A stretch of DNA of 64,000 nt from Ulota crispa (GCA_963920765.1 OY987245.1:15764727-15828726); one strand, 5' to 3'; shown: positions 37,752 to 49,229, numbered from the stretch's first letter. Translations and numbers: made by a program. Notes: generated by a model not told the origin, from the letters alone.

Positions 37752-37974
37752 CACTAAATGTCTTGTGGAGATAGTATACACGTTCCCGTGTAATTGGCAT
37801 TTGCTAACAACAAGAAGTTTGAATTTGGGCTCTCAAATAGCTTACTAGAATTGCACTAAACTATATTCCAACTTTTTTGTTGATCTCAAATGTAGTAAAG
37901 GTATAAATTCATTCCAAATGCAAAAAAATTCCGTATACTGTATTGGTCACAAAGGCACTTTTCAAGTTTAGGAG
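37752..37974. mobile_element. TTAA-flanked element, family E (old copy)
   Basis: It starts after TTAA (37748-37751) with CACTAAATGTCTTGTGG and ends near CAAGTTTAGGAG followed by a mutated TTCAA. It is a diverged sister of 38370-38595, sharing GGCATTTGCTAACAACAAGA and GTTGATCTCAAATGTAGTA. Confidence 0.55.
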
Positions 37975-38369
37975 TTCAAATTAGTCATACTACTAAAATC
38001 ACAATGACCTCTGCAATATCACACCTCCAATCTCTATGATACTACAGAAAACTAGGAGAGTCATCAAAATTGAGGTGATATTAAAGAGGTTGCACAAAGA
38101 GTTATTAAGGAAGTCAACATTTTATTGCTTCTCCTTGATTCACACTATTTCAACTCTTAAAATTTTATGATTTAAGGAGTTTGGGACTTTCATGATATCA
38201 CTTTTCTATTGCTATTACCAAATGAATTTAAACATTTATTCCATAAATTCTAATGATGAATGCATTCAGTAACCAAGCGCCAACTGCTCATCTTGTTTAA
38301 AAAAGAAGTAAGGTGTGCGTCTTAATTGGCCTTCCAAGCAATTGAATACTTGGTGTTGATTTGGATTAA

Positions 38370-38595
38370 CCCCTAAAGGTCAAGCGGGCATAGTACATAC
38401 GTTGCCGTCTATCTGGCATTTGCTACCAACAAGAAATTTGAACTTGGGATCTCAAATAGCTCACTAGAACCACGTTTATCTATATTTCAACTTCTTTGTT
38501 GATCTCAAATGTAGTAGAGGTGTGGATCCTTTCCAAATACAAGAAAAATACCCCATATTGTACTGGTCGCAAAGGGCCTTTTTGATGTTTAAGGG
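38370..38595. mobile_element. TTAA-flanked element, family E (226 bp)
   Basis: It is bounded by TTAA at 38366-38369 and 38596-38599. Inverted ends are CCCCTAAAGGTCAAG and the complement of CTTTTTGATGTTTAAGGG. Immediately after the right TTAA another end of the family begins (CCCCTGAACGTCAC), so again two copies appear to share one TTAA. Confidence 0.6.
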
Positions 38596-38855
38596 TTAAC
38601 CCCTGAACGTCACAAAAGCCCTTTGCGGCCGTATGTATGACCGTATGTACGGATGTAATTGAGCTACTTTGAAGGCTTTCCAAATTTTTTTATGCACCCA
38701 TCATCATACAATCCTTCAATATGTATGGTTGTAACACTTAACTTCCAGCTGATTCAAACTTCTGAATATTGGCTGCGACCATATTTGGTACCGTAGCTCC
38801 AGAGCCTTCAGGGGTAGGCAAAATTTGAAGTTTTTCAAGTCGGATGGAGTTGCTC

Positions 38856-41800
38856 TTATTCTTCACACAATCCAGCCACAAACGCGTCCAAGTGAGGATT
38901 AGAGTGCGCGTACTGCAAGGCACTCTGCTTCCACTCCAACGCTCGAGCTCGCAATGCCGCACCTTCAGCTTCGTGCATCACCAAGTGCACCACCCTCTGG
39001 ATCTCCTCGCACCGCACAAAGCCCCTCTTCTCCTCCACCAGCTCCACCGCCACCTTCACCGTGTCCACCAGGTACCTGTTGCCCCCACTCCCTCCACCTG
39101 CTTTGTCAGTCCCCTTCTCTCACCACGCTCCCTTCAACACTCGCTTCTCTACTCTCACATCTCCATCCTCTCTCTCTCCAAGCCCTTGTGCAAATTTCCA
39201 GCTGCACACTCGCTCTGTACTCTCACTATCACCGACACTCATGTGTCACAGAACACTAATATAGAAATCTCCAGTGCCTTCAAGACCCCGCTCGAGGCTC
39301 CTCTTATGCCAAGCACTTCTTCTGCTGATGTCACTTTTTACATGCACCAATATGTATTGTCACAACATTAACAAGACTCCACAATTCCCATCATCAGCAT
39401 TGCCTTGACAAGGGATGATGAACACAGTATGATGGGCAAGGAATGATGGCTGTCTCGAATCTACAACCACCTGCACTCACGACCCTCTCTGATTGCACTT
39501 CCTCGGGTGGATGATTGCTCTGGCGTGTGTTCACATGTGGCGGTTTAGCACTCAGACTTGGGCATGAGATGAGGAATGTACAGGGACTGAGGAAGTGTAG
39601 AGAGTGCAATTGGAGTTTGTAGGAGACCGAAAGAGACTAGAACATGATGAAGAGTACAAAGGCTGAAGAAAGGGAGGGACTTTCAGGGAATGGCAGAGAA
39701 GGACTAGGACCTGGCTGTCATGAACTGCTCAAACTGCTGAGGCCAAGCAATGATCGGCACGGCATTGGTAACGCCCTCCAGCACGGAGTTCCAACCGCAA
39801 TGGCAGAGGAACGCACCGCAAGCAGGGTGTCGGAGGATGTAGATCTGGGGAACCACCACGGTAACAAGCTTGCCCTGTCTCAGTGTGCGCTCCTCAAACC
39901 CTAGCACCCCCCATTGCCGTCACAATTACCATGTTCAGAACACATGTAACTGCAACCTTTAGGTCAGCTTACGCAGAATACTCTGTTTGTATAAGGAACC
40001 ATATCGAAGTTCGGAGGACTTGGAGAGGGACTCAAGAACCAAGTTTAAGCCGCTTAAAACGAACATCCATGCTGGCTTAAACTCGTACGATGCTCACAAA
40101 GAAGTCTGGCATCTCTCACATTGTGCATTTGCTATGAACAACGAATACAGGAAAAGCATTATATAGAGCTTATAGAGAGTCTTTGCATTGATAGACCTGC
40201 AAATACTATCTTTCGCAAATTGACCAGTGTGTGCATAGTTCATTCTTACTTTGGAAGAGGTGCAAATTACATTGAAGAATCATATGGTGTAGTTTGTATA
40301 CATAACCCAGATTCATGCTGGTTAGTGTAGTTTGGGCCTTGACCCTTAAAAACTTGCAAATGGTAGAAAATGTTCAATAAATGAGGTTTCTAATGAATTA
40401 GAAACTCCACTCGATGACCTTCCTTTTCTAAGTTTAAAAAGTAGTTTTCAAGGTGAAATGAGGTTTCACCAAGCATGGAGGATGCTTGGGAGTCTGAAAG
40501 GGTGAAGTAATCCCACCATAGCTTCAAGTTGGAGATGAAAAATGATGCAGACCTGGAGGGAGAAACTCGGAGACATTCGGGGGTGCAGGCTCGTTTGGTC
40601 TCTTGATCAGAGTTCCTGCCAGCCACACAAACGGTTGTTTGCTTTCCTCCAGAGCCAAGGCGATCTCCTTCAACCTCTCCTGCTGATTCTGTACCAAAGT
40701 TCCAAACGCAATGTACAGCACCGAGCGCGGTGCTTGCGAGTCTAGCCACTGTATTAGACTCGCGCTCTCCTCACTAAAGTCCTCCTCGATCGCTGTCGCA
40801 GCACCCGGCGAAGGGAAATCATCTGGAATGAGCAGAGGCCCGATTGGGATGACCTTGGGAAACTGCAGGGTAATATACTGCTGACTTGAGACTTCAGAGC
40901 ATTATTGGGCAAAACATCAGATCACCACTTGAATGAGAACTTTTCACTTCGTTTTTATTGAACGCAAGGGCTTGGAATGAGGAAAATTGTTATGAATTGT
41001 AATTTTTAACCTAACTAGCCAGCAAAACACTATCATAATTGCTTTGAACGTTGAACTTGGCATTGTAGACCAAGACCATGCTTCCTTATGGACGAAATTT
41101 TTGAAAGCACTTGCCCAAAAATTCCATCAAAGATCAAACGCACATTGTTAAGTTCTGTGCCCTAGAACTTCCCAAATGCTATGATCTTTCGGAAAACTAA
41201 GAACCAACAGCTCAAAACTACAAGACAGGACAAAACATAACATCTTCGTCAAAATCATGTATCAACCCAAGGTTTGTCGTGTGAGCACCTGGGGGGTAGT
41301 TGAGTTAATCCAAACACAAGCCTTACCGTGTATGCGACAATCCTAAGTCTTGTTTAAGAAACAAGGTAGAAGCACCCAATAATAACAATGCAACTAATGT
41401 TGTTGCTACTCTACCATTCTACAACTTAAACCTAGGTTAGTCACACATAGCTTATCATTTTGGTCAACAACAATAAACTCTCTACAACTTACCTAAATTT
41501 AAGTTTTAGAATGATCACCTTGTGTAGAGAGTAACAACATTACGTACACTCTTAATATTGAGTGTTTCTACCTTATGTCTTCGTTCAAAATGCTTTTTGA
41601 ACTTCTCTGAAAGAATGTTTTGGACACACTTGGGGTTTCAAAACGCAGCAGATCGTAGAGAACCTACCTGCTGCTGGTCCTTCGACGCATGAGATCGAAG
41701 GTCGTCGAATGCGTCGAACACATCCTCTTCAAGCTCACAGAATGTGTTCACCAGAACCACGGGAGCCTCGCAAGATCGTCTCGACATGCGAAGGAAGCTA

Positions 41801-43114
41801 TCGTATGCGCCGATTTTCCTAAATTCCGGGTCCCTAAGCTCCGTCACCAGATCGGACGGATGCACTGGAAACTTAAATCCAGGAATGGGAATGGGCTCCG
41901 TTCGATTGTGCTCGGTGAGCGGCAATCGCCCGCGTGCAAGTAAACTCGGTACCTGCGAGCATCCATGTCCATACGGTCAATGAATTCTAGATACCAAAGG
42001 GTTCAAAGCAATGTATGTTGTAAGGATAGTTGTTTCTCTTCTTATAATTGCAGTGTTACTAATGCAAGTCTCCGGAGTGCAAACTTGTCCCTTTCTTTTG
42101 AGTTAAGATAGACAAACCCATTTCAGATTGGTCCCCAATTCTGCACCCTACTTTTCACCACACATTGAACCCAGCACTGACCTTTACTTGCACAAGCAAA
42201 TCATGCCACATGTTAGATGCTAAGTTAGTTTGGGAGGGTTGGGATTGGGACCGTCAAGTGCTATTATAGGAACACATCCAAACAGCTTCAAGGTTAGTTT
42301 AAAGTTGCTAACAAGGACCCTATGAGCTGCAACTTTGCCCTTTAATATAAAATAATCTACAATACCTTTTTCCACAAAAATTATGTTCCAAGATAGCCTT
42401 TTGTTGAAAGGCTATCCCTACGCCCCTTGAGGTACCCCAAACCCTTAAACGGTAGGGATGGGTCTGTCTACCTTAACTCACTCGTGTAAACGACCTTTCA
42501 CATGTGGAAAAGTCCATCCCTGCTCTTTGCAAACAGATTCAAGACCTTAGCTCACTCGTATAAACGACCTCTCACATGTGGAAAAATCCATTACCTGCTC
42601 TTCGCAAACAGATTCAAGAGTGGGAGTGAAGCGGAGGCCATACGTGGAGCATAAGCGACAGATTGCACGCCGGCTGGATGTGCAGAACGTAACGGGGGAT
42701 GTCGAACTGCGCAGCCAAGGTCTGCGTCCACCCCATGAGCATGTCGGAGACGATGCAGCACGGCGGAGGGGCGGCACTTCCCGACATCAATGGGGCCAAG
42801 TGAGCTCCAAACGCAGCGACGAGCTTCGCCTCCGACGATTCGTTGGCCACAGTTTCGAGAAACCCTTGCAAAGTGCCATCGTAGAGGCCATCCTTCACAG
42901 CAACGATGTCGATGTCGTCTCCAGCAGCTCGCAATCTGGGCGCCCAGTGCCAGTAGAGCGCGTCGGTCCACACCTTGGTCACGTGGTACTCCGCGCTCAG
43001 GATCGTGACCTTCACTGCCGCCGCTGCCAGTCGGATTGCGAAATCGAATAAGGGGGTGGAATGGCTCACGCTGAACATGGGCACCAACACGACGTGTGCA
43101 CGCCACCTGCCCAT
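38856..43114 (-). CDS. Family-1 UDP-glycosyltransferase (491 aa, five exons)
   Basis: Exons 43114-42644, 41952-41668, 40862-40553, 39900-39711, 39075-38856; all GT-AG, phases closing to 492 codons. ATG at 43114 gives MGRWRAHVVLVPMFSVSHST, with the catalytic His of the N-terminal loop (VSHS) preserved. CIVSDMLMGWTQTLAAQFDI fits the acceptor-domain Asp region. The C-terminal domain has SVLYIAFGTL and a PSPG box in exon 4 (HPACGAFLCHCGWNSVLEGV then IIAWPQQFEQ), including HCGWNS and the final Glu-Gln. The first PSPG residue, normally Trp, is Val (TVVVPQ). Members move sugar, mostly glucose from UDP-glucose, to small acceptors in the cytosol; the acceptor is unknown. Four introns are unusual compared with flowering plants. 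It is an inverted duplicate of the gene at 49877-54292. Confidence 0.9.
42179..42465 (-). repeat. Dispersed repeat (family R1), in intron 1 of the minus-strand glycosyltransferase
   Basis: In reverse orientation it matches 43985-44330 and 60750-61092: AACCCTTAAACGGT-type start, GCCTTTCAACAA, ATATTAAAGGGCAAAG, ACTTGACGGTCCCAATCCCA and CATGTGGCA. It is non-coding and of unknown class. Confidence 0.7.
42470..42617. repeat. Tandem duplication of 74 bp in glycosyltransferase intron 1
   Basis: Units start at 42470 and 42544 (ACCTTAACTCACTCGT and ACCTTAGCTCACTCGT), with CTTTGCAAACAGATTCAAG at the end of each. The second ends close to the intron donor at 42643. Confidence 0.9.
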
Positions 43115-43136
43115 CGCTACAAACACGCTCCACTCG

Positions 43137-43245
43137 AGCGATCTCTTTGGCGATCTCCCCTTAGCGATCTCCTTCGCGCGCGATCTCCCTTGGCGATCTC
43201 CTTCGCGCGCGATCTCCTTCGCGCGCGATCTCCCTTGGCGATTAT
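43137..43245. repeat. GC-rich minisatellite upstream of the minus-strand glycosyltransferase
   Basis: Reiterations of GCGATCTCC(C/T)TTGGC and GCGATCTCCTTCGCGC begin about 23 bp upstream of the ATG at 43114, so they lie in the 5' leader or core promoter. The plus-strand paralogue lacks them. Confidence 0.85.
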
Positions 43246-43486
43246 CTTCAGCAGCAGAGAACCGCGATCCCGAAATTCGTCACCATGATTTCAAGTGGGG
43301 CAGGATTTCTGCAAGAGCTGCTGGATCGACGAACGGTGGACAACTGGACATGCCTGGCTTGCTTTCCACATGGGAAGACGGCAGTGTAGCGTTGGAGACT
43401 TTCTCTGAGCTTGTCCGGAAGCTGTCCTACCCTGCGAGGTTTTTTTTGGGTCTGCCACTCTGCCCCTGTTGGTTCTGAGTTGGGAA
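43246..43486. other. GC-balanced segment with coding texture, unrecognised
   Basis: From about 43280 to 43440 the plus strand reads like old coding DNA (for example LLDRRTVDNWTCLACFPHG from near 43315), followed by a stop. It could be an exon relic or captured fragment. I do not recognise it with confidence. Confidence 0.25.
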
Positions 43487-43645
43487 GGGCCTCCTTCCAT
43501 GCTCACCCGGTGGCCGGTCCAAATAAAAATACTCCATTGATAATCGGTCAGATGGGATTCCAGTTTTTCTAAAGTCCAATCCAACCGATTATTGGTGGAG
43601 TATTTTTAGTTTGGCTGACCACCAAGTGAGCATGGAAGGAGGCCC
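43487..43645. mobile_element. Foldback MITE of 159 bp
   Basis: GGGCCTCCTTCCATGCTCAC on the left is matched by GTGAGCATGGAAGGAGGCCC on the right. The inner arms AATAAAAATACTCCA and TGGAGTATTTTTAG also pair, so nearly the whole element is one hairpin. No target duplication was identified. Confidence 0.85.
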
Positions 43646-43662
43646 TAAGTTACAATAAAATA

Positions 43663-43971
43663 GCAGCATTCATAAGCGTCACTGTGCCCATAATCATCAC
43701 CTCTAAAATCTTGAAAAATTTGTGAACGTGAATAGATGTAATTACAAAGATGTACAATTAGTGAACATGAAACCTTGGTGTTGGTATTAGGTGCAATTGC
43801 AATTGGCTCTTTAAAAATTTACAACTTATTCTCACAGTATCCAAATAATATATTCAAAAGTGCAAACTCATCATTTTTCTCTTGCTAATAGGATCAAATA
43901 ATTTGCTAGATGTATCTTGATAATCATCATGTTCAAAACCCTTAATTTGATGGTTATAGGTGCTGCTACCT
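43663..43971. mobile_element. TA-flanked MITE, family D (left end decayed)
   Basis: It aligns along its length with 49264-49578 (CATCACCTCTAAAATCTTGA, ACTTATTCTCACAGTATCCA). The right end TAGGTGCTGCTACCT is followed by TA. The left end AGGTAGGA is degraded to GCAGCATTCATAAGC, next to TA at 43661. Confidence 0.7.
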
Positions 43972-43984
43972 TAAGGTAACCTTA

Positions 43985-44330
43985 CCCATACCTGAGCATT
44001 TGAGGGTTTAGGGTACTTCAAGGTCTTGGAAAATTCAAGAAAGAAATTTGTAGGGTTAGCCTTTCAACAAGCTATCATGGAACATTATTTTTTTGGAAAC
44101 AAGTATTGTAGAATATTTCATATTAAAGGGCAAAGTTACAGCTCATAGGTTCTCTAAAAGCAACTCTAGACTACCTTAGAAATTGCTTAGATGTGTTCCT
44201 ATACATGTACTTGACGGTCCCAATCCCAACCCTCCCAAATTAGCTCCTAAGCTGACATGTGGCAAGATTTGCTTGTGCAAGTGGCATTCACAACTCCAAT
44301 TTGGGTGCAAAGCAACCTCCAAAATTGGTT
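43985..44330 (+). repeat. Dispersed repeat, family R1
   Basis: TTACCCATACCTGAGCATTT, CCTTTCAACAAGCTATCATG, ATATTAAAGGGCAAAGTTAC and CTTGACGGTCCCAATCCC match 60750-61092 in order and orientation, and 42179-42465 in reverse. Element class is unknown. Confidence 0.75.
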
Positions 44331-46404
44331 TTTCCATTGGTTGCGCGACAGGCACCCACCAATGCAAGCTAGTAAGGAAAAGTTGAATAGAAATGAATGA
44401 AATCAACAAAGTGTGCACACTCATCCAAAAACCAAACTAATATTAGCATGGTTCATTTAAATTTTGGCAAATTTGGTGTAAGCCTAGGGAGGGGTTTGGC
44501 AATTTCATCCATTCCTTCACCATTCTAGTGTTACAGTAGCCAGTCACTAATGGAAGTAAGATTTTGGCAAATTTTGCCAACCTTTTAAATGTTGGTTCAA
44601 AGTGAGTGGTGAATGCCTCAAAAGTATGGGTCAATTTTGGAGATAGCTCAAGTATGAAGAAGGTTACCTTACGCAAAGCTTGCGTAAAACCAATATGCTC
44701 AAGACTTCTATGGCACTTGCCCGGAGTATATATATATGGGAATTGATATATGTACCACACCCTTTTTACTATTCTACCATACTTACTATATATGGTCAAT
44801 ATTTATGATGTTATATTAGGTGTGGACAACAAACAACATATCATTAATTGAAAATACAACTTGACATAGAATCAAAGTTGTAACTTTAATTTTGTTTATC
44901 AACTCTAAATCCTGCTCATAGTATGGTGCATGCCACCATGAACCAACAAACTATGGAAAGTGGCCATATTCCTGGGTAGTTTGTTTTATTAACTTTCTGC
45001 TATGACGTGCTCCACTACCAGGATGACACCTCCTGGACTTGTCAAGATGGACATAAATGTGTTGACCAAGTAGCATGATTTCACTTTGGATTTTTATCAA
45101 TTTACTTAGTCAACTTGTCAATTTTGTGCAAATTAATTATTAATATTGAGGCAACTAGTGCTAGGGTGGCCAATTCTTTGCCCTCTTAGTGTAAAATGTC
45201 CAATAGTTACCATTTTTGAATGATGATAACCTTTTTTTGACAAACAATAATTCCAATTTCTCTTTGTAACCTTTTTCCTAACATCTCATTGCTTATAGTT
45301 AAGGAGAGATATAAATTTTTGAGGGTTTCTATAAATATTTAATACGATTGTTGCAACTTTGTTGGTTTATAGTGGCACGCACTATATTGATTAAAAAGGG
45401 AAATGGCACAATCAAGGTACCCAAGAAGGACTATTTAATTCTGATTTGGCCATATCCATGATACTTCTTCTATTTATTACATCTTACTCGATAGTGCTAT
45501 GCTCTTAACTTTTTGACAAGAAGTTGTTTATACTTGTAGAATAGTAGAAATAATATATACTTTTTCAAATGATGAATGTTATCTTGTCCAAATGAGCAAT
45601 CTTGTGAGAAGCTCCGGAATTGTCTCATTTCATAAAATTAAAGTAAAAGACTCATCTGGACTACAAATTTGGTTAGTAGGAATTAGGTTAATGCATTTAT
45701 AGTTGTGCAAGCTTCTATGATACATGAATTAAAAGTGTATTAGTCCATACATTATTAAAATTTGTTGTTGTGAATTCTTTTAGAGACAATTTCATGCAAG
45801 TTTTTCCATGTCCAATAAAGAACATTAAAAATTTGTAAATTTTCTTTTTAAGTGGCAGAAGCATGCACATATACTTGTTTCTAGGTACGGTGCACAAATG
45901 GTCAAAATTATTAAAATGTTAATAATTCATTTTAGGGAACCATTACAATTTACAAGTAAAAAAAAGCCCAAATCAAAACATTTGGGTTCTAATCACTTTT
46001 ACGGTGTAAAAAAAAAATCAAGAAAGTCCTTTTGATGGAAGGAACACTTTCTAAATGAATGTCTTAATGTAAGGAAAGCTTAAGAAAAATGTCTCTTCAC
46101 TTGCAAGTTGCAAGTTCAAATTTTTCCCTAAACAAAAATAATACAAACTCACTAGTGCAAGTGAGATAAGAGTCTTGTCTAGACGTCTGGCAGGCTCTTT
46201 TAGGGGTACCCTAATCATGCCATCACCCAAAAATTTGAATTAAACTTAGCATAATTTAGATTTTTTTACTTCATAGTATGAGTAGGATCTATAATTGAAA
46301 AATAGAGCTAAAGCTAGTATAAGCAAGTGTTCACATACTATAAAATCTTGAAAAATTAGAGTGGGGCAACCTAAATACAATATTTTTGTAAGTAGTTTCC
46401 AAAA
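44331..46404. other. AT-rich intergenic DNA with a truncated family-A MITE
   Basis: 44364-44590 is the second copy of the 33709 repeat. 44738-44960 is the left half of a family-A2 MITE (GGGAATTGATATATGTACCA, TAGGTGTGGACAACAAAC) like those at 46405 and 63335. No gene is supported in the rest. Confidence 0.6.
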
Positions 46405-46826
46405 GGGAATTGATGTGTGTACCATATATTTTTGACTATTTTGCCACATCCATTATATATGGCCCATTTACAATGTTATAATAGGTGCAGACTACAAGCA
46501 AAACATCACTAGTTTGAAAATATAGCTTGACATAGACGTTGCAACTTCAATTTTATTTTTAAGCCCCAAATTTGGCTCAACCATAGTATTAATTTAAAAT
46601 TTCTAATTGAAATTGAACATAATGTGGCTTTTTTAAATGATACCATGAGTAAGATTTGGAGCTAAAAAATAGAGTTGAAATATCAACTTCTATGCCAAGT
46701 TATATTTTCAAACTAGTGATGTTTTGCTTGTGGTCCACACCTACAATAATATAGCAAATATAAGCCACCTATAGTAAGTGTGGTAGAATAGTCAAATCGG
46801 TGTCATTGGTATATACATCAATTCCT
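46405..46826. mobile_element. Palindromic MITE, family A2 (422 bp)
   Basis: GGGAATTGATGTGTGTACCA on the left mirrors ATACATCAATTCCT on the right, and inner arms such as ATGTTATAATAGGTG and CCACACCTACAATAATAT pair. Flanks TTTCCAAAA (46396-46404) and TTACCAAAA (46827-46835) match at 8 of 9 positions, a probable 9-bp target duplication. Confidence 0.85.
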
Positions 46827-47095
46827 TTACCAAAAGTAATCCAAAACCAAGAAGGCTCTATTCTCATCCACCCACGTTGTGCCATGTGCCTAAACAAAAA
46901 AGGCCATAAGGTAGGTAGCTAGTTGAAAAGCAACACTTCAAAGGCTGATTTTCTTTTTCATGGGCATTTTGAGACAAAAATATTCCTTCTCTAATTTTCA
47001 GACAAAGAGAAATGGATGTCAAATGTAACACAATTTTCTTTTTTCATATTTTTTGAAGTATTATTGAATTGTTGATGGATTTTCAAATTTTTTTG

Positions 47096-47290
47096 TAGTA
47101 GACATTTATTTGTGATTCTACATCTCCCATAAACCATTCCTCTGCAACTTATAATCAAAGAGATGAGGTAAAACCAAGGAGTATGATTGGCTCTTGCAAT
47201 AGAGTACACCTTTTCTTTTATGACTTGAAGGAGTCCATTTAAGGACTAATACATATCCATTCTTGATCTACCTATGGAATGCTTCATCTA
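47096..47290 (+). repeat. Segment duplicated at 48378-48845
   Basis: ATTTGTGATTCTACATCTCC, GAGATGAGGTAAAACCAAGG and GGCTCTTGCAATAGAGTACA recur at 48388-48480, continuing at 48757 (CTTTTATGATTAAAGAAGGG, ATGTCCATTCTTG). The second copy is split by a family-F MITE, which shows that the duplication predates that insertion or that the empty site is preserved here. Confidence 0.8.
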
Positions 47291-47361
47291 AGGGGATTCA
47301 CTACAAGAAAAAGGGCCAATTTTGGTTAAGGATTTTGACTGCAAAAGAGACTAAAACAACT

Positions 47362-47884
47362 AAACATCATATTTGTTAAATTGGGTCAAAACGTTCATTT
47401 TGGGACTTCTAAAGGTTTGGGGTGATCACCCCAAACCAAGCTCCACCGTTTTTTTTGGGTACATGTGCCCTCACCTGAGAGGAGGAATTTGTGAGGGAAA
47501 AAAAATCTTAATGGCTTAGACTGTTCAATTTGATACTTTTGAATCTGATTTGAGGTAACTTTTTGAGTTTAAGGTGGAAACACCATATTTGTTAACCTGG
47601 GAAAAAGGTACAGTTTAAGACTTTCAAGGTTTTAGGAGATCTCCTAAAACCAAGCTCAGCGTTTGTATTTTGTACATGTGCCCTCACCTGAGAGGAGGAA
47701 TTTGAGAGGAAAAAAATTTTAGTGGCTCAAACTAAATTTGATACTTTTGAATTTAGTTTGAGGTAACTTTTTGGGTTTAAGATGGAGTACAAAATGGTAC
47801 CTCCATTTTTCCTAGATTAACGAATATAGTGTTTGGAGTACAAAGTGGTACCTTGTTTTTCCCAATTTACCTAATATGATGTTA
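47362..47884 (+). mobile_element. MITE family F, split by a second copy of itself
   Basis: Outer copy: 47362-47577 plus 47835-47884, running from AAACATCATATTTGTTAAAT to CCCAATTTACCTAATATGAT. It contains the inner hairpin GGGGTGATCACCCC. Compared with the intact copy at 50469-50734, the break falls within AAGGTGGAGTACAAA. Confidence 0.8.
47578..47834 (+). mobile_element. MITE family F, inserted into another family-F copy
   Basis: It begins AAACACCATATTTGTTAACC and ends CGAATATAGTGTTT, with the same internal order as its host (CCCTCACCTGAGAGGAGG, GATACTTTTGAAT). The flanks share only GG, so the target duplication is very short or lost. Confidence 0.8.
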
Positions 47885-47994
47885 CTAGGACTTTTTGACT
47901 AATTAGTATGACCACATGTAGTCATAAATAATTTAATTTATGACATATATTAAACCACTTGACTAACACTTGACTAGTCAAAAAGTCCTAGTTG
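47885..47994. mobile_element. 110-bp foldback MITE
   Basis: ACTAGGACTTTTTGACTA on the left and its exact complement TAGTCAAAAAGTCCTAGT on the right. The middle also pairs (GTCATAAAT with ATTTATGAC). Confidence 0.85.
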
Positions 47995-48482
47995 TTTTAT
48001 TGTTTTGGTAGTCAAAATCCTAAATTAAAAATTACCCTTTTTCTTGCAAATTTGCAATTAGAGCATACAACACATTATTTGATACTTTGAAAAAAGTGTA
48101 CAAAGTAGGAATTCTGATTTTTTTTTTCCAAAAAACTCCATATACATTGCATTGGGAATTTGTTGACTATTTTCCAATGAAATGAGATAAATATCATCCA
48201 AAAATACACTCTTTTTGGATAGAAAGTTCATTAAATTCTGAAATTTTGGACATAAGTTCATAACTAGGTTTCACGTGACCTCCTTAATTAGAATTAAGGT
48301 GAATTTTGGATTAAGGTGAGGTACAAAATGATACGCATTGTTTTCCCAAATTAATGAATAACACATTATACTACCTTAGGCACCTATTTGTGATTCTACG
48401 TCTCATAAATCATTCCCCTACAGTTTATAAAGAGATGAGATGAAATCAAGGAGTACAATTGACTCTTGCAATAAACTACAAC

Positions 48483-48756
48483 GTCATATTCATTAAATTG
48501 GGAAAACCAGATTCCCAAGTTGTACTTCACTTTAAACCCAACATTTTTCTTTCTGGCTTTAAATGCCATATTCAAAAGTATCAAATTTGGTGTGAGCCAC
48601 TGAGATTTTTTCCCTCGCAAATTCCTCCCCTCAAGTGAGGGCACATATACCAAAAGAAACGTTACTTAAACCTAGAGCTTGGTTTAAGGTGATCACCCTA
48701 AACCTAGTTTATTCCCAAAAATTGGGGTCTCTTACCAAATTAACAAATATGGCTTA
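48483..48756 (-). mobile_element. MITE family F, reverse orientation
   Basis: It reads in reverse the order of 50469-50734: AAATTGGGAAAAC end, AGCCACTGAGATTTTTTCCC, TCAAGTGAGGGCACAT, GGTGATCACC, and the AATATGGCTT end. It interrupts the duplicated segment 48378-48845 at a TAC. Confidence 0.75.
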
Positions 48757-48877
48757 CTACACCCTTGCTTTTATGATTAAAGAAGGGTCCATTCAAGAAT
48801 CACCTCATGTCCATTCTTGGGTACCTATGGGACTCTTTTGTATGAGAGGGGGATGCAATTTGAGCCTTGTACGTTAA

Positions 48878-49229
48878 CCCTTAAACGTCTGGCTCATCCC
48901 CGTGGCCAGCCCGCTACAGTTACTTCTACAGTGTTTTTCAAGGATTTCAGAACTATGATTGGTGTAACAAGTGCCCAGCTAGTTGCAAAAGTGAATAGTA
49001 TAGGTTGACCTCACAAAAATTGTAGGAAGGGCAGTATGGATCTTCTCACAATTTGGATTGTCTAAATATATGAGTGTATTTGATGAAGTCATTTTTTGCT
49101 TTCCATGACGTAGCATGTGTTTATGATCACTTCTGTGAAAAAAATTAGATGAAAATTTGCTTTCTTCTGCCATATAGAATGTTTTTTTAGAAGGAAAGGA
49201 CAACAAACGTCCTTCTGGACGTTTAGGGG
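48878..49229. mobile_element. TTAA-flanked element, family E (352 bp)
   Basis: TTAA at 48874-48877 and 49230-49233. Inverted ends are CCCTTAAACGTCTGG and the complement of TTCTGGACGTTTAGGGG. This is the cleanest member of the family. It is non-coding. Confidence 0.7.

Larger units (their letters stand above)
47299..48054. mobile_element. CACTA-type (En/Spm) non-autonomous element with nested MITEs
   Basis: The left end CACTACAAGAAAAAGGGCCA is a classic CACTA terminus. About 60 bp of subterminal sequence (AAGGATTTTGACT, AACAACTAAA) is repeated inverted at the right end (AGTCAAAATCCTAAA, ACCCTTTTTCTTGCAA). The last bases of the right end have decayed. The interior is filled by two family-F MITEs, one inside the other, and a 110-bp foldback at 47885-47994. 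Confidence 0.75.

Noticed and set aside
43114-43126. Start of the minus-strand glycosyltransferase at 43126
   Set aside because: That codon is GTG; ATG at 43114 aligns with the paralogue's MGKWRAH start.
43280-43440. Argonaute-like fragment (VDNWTC)
   Set aside because: The resemblance is short, soon meets a stop and would need frame changes; not enough to name a family.
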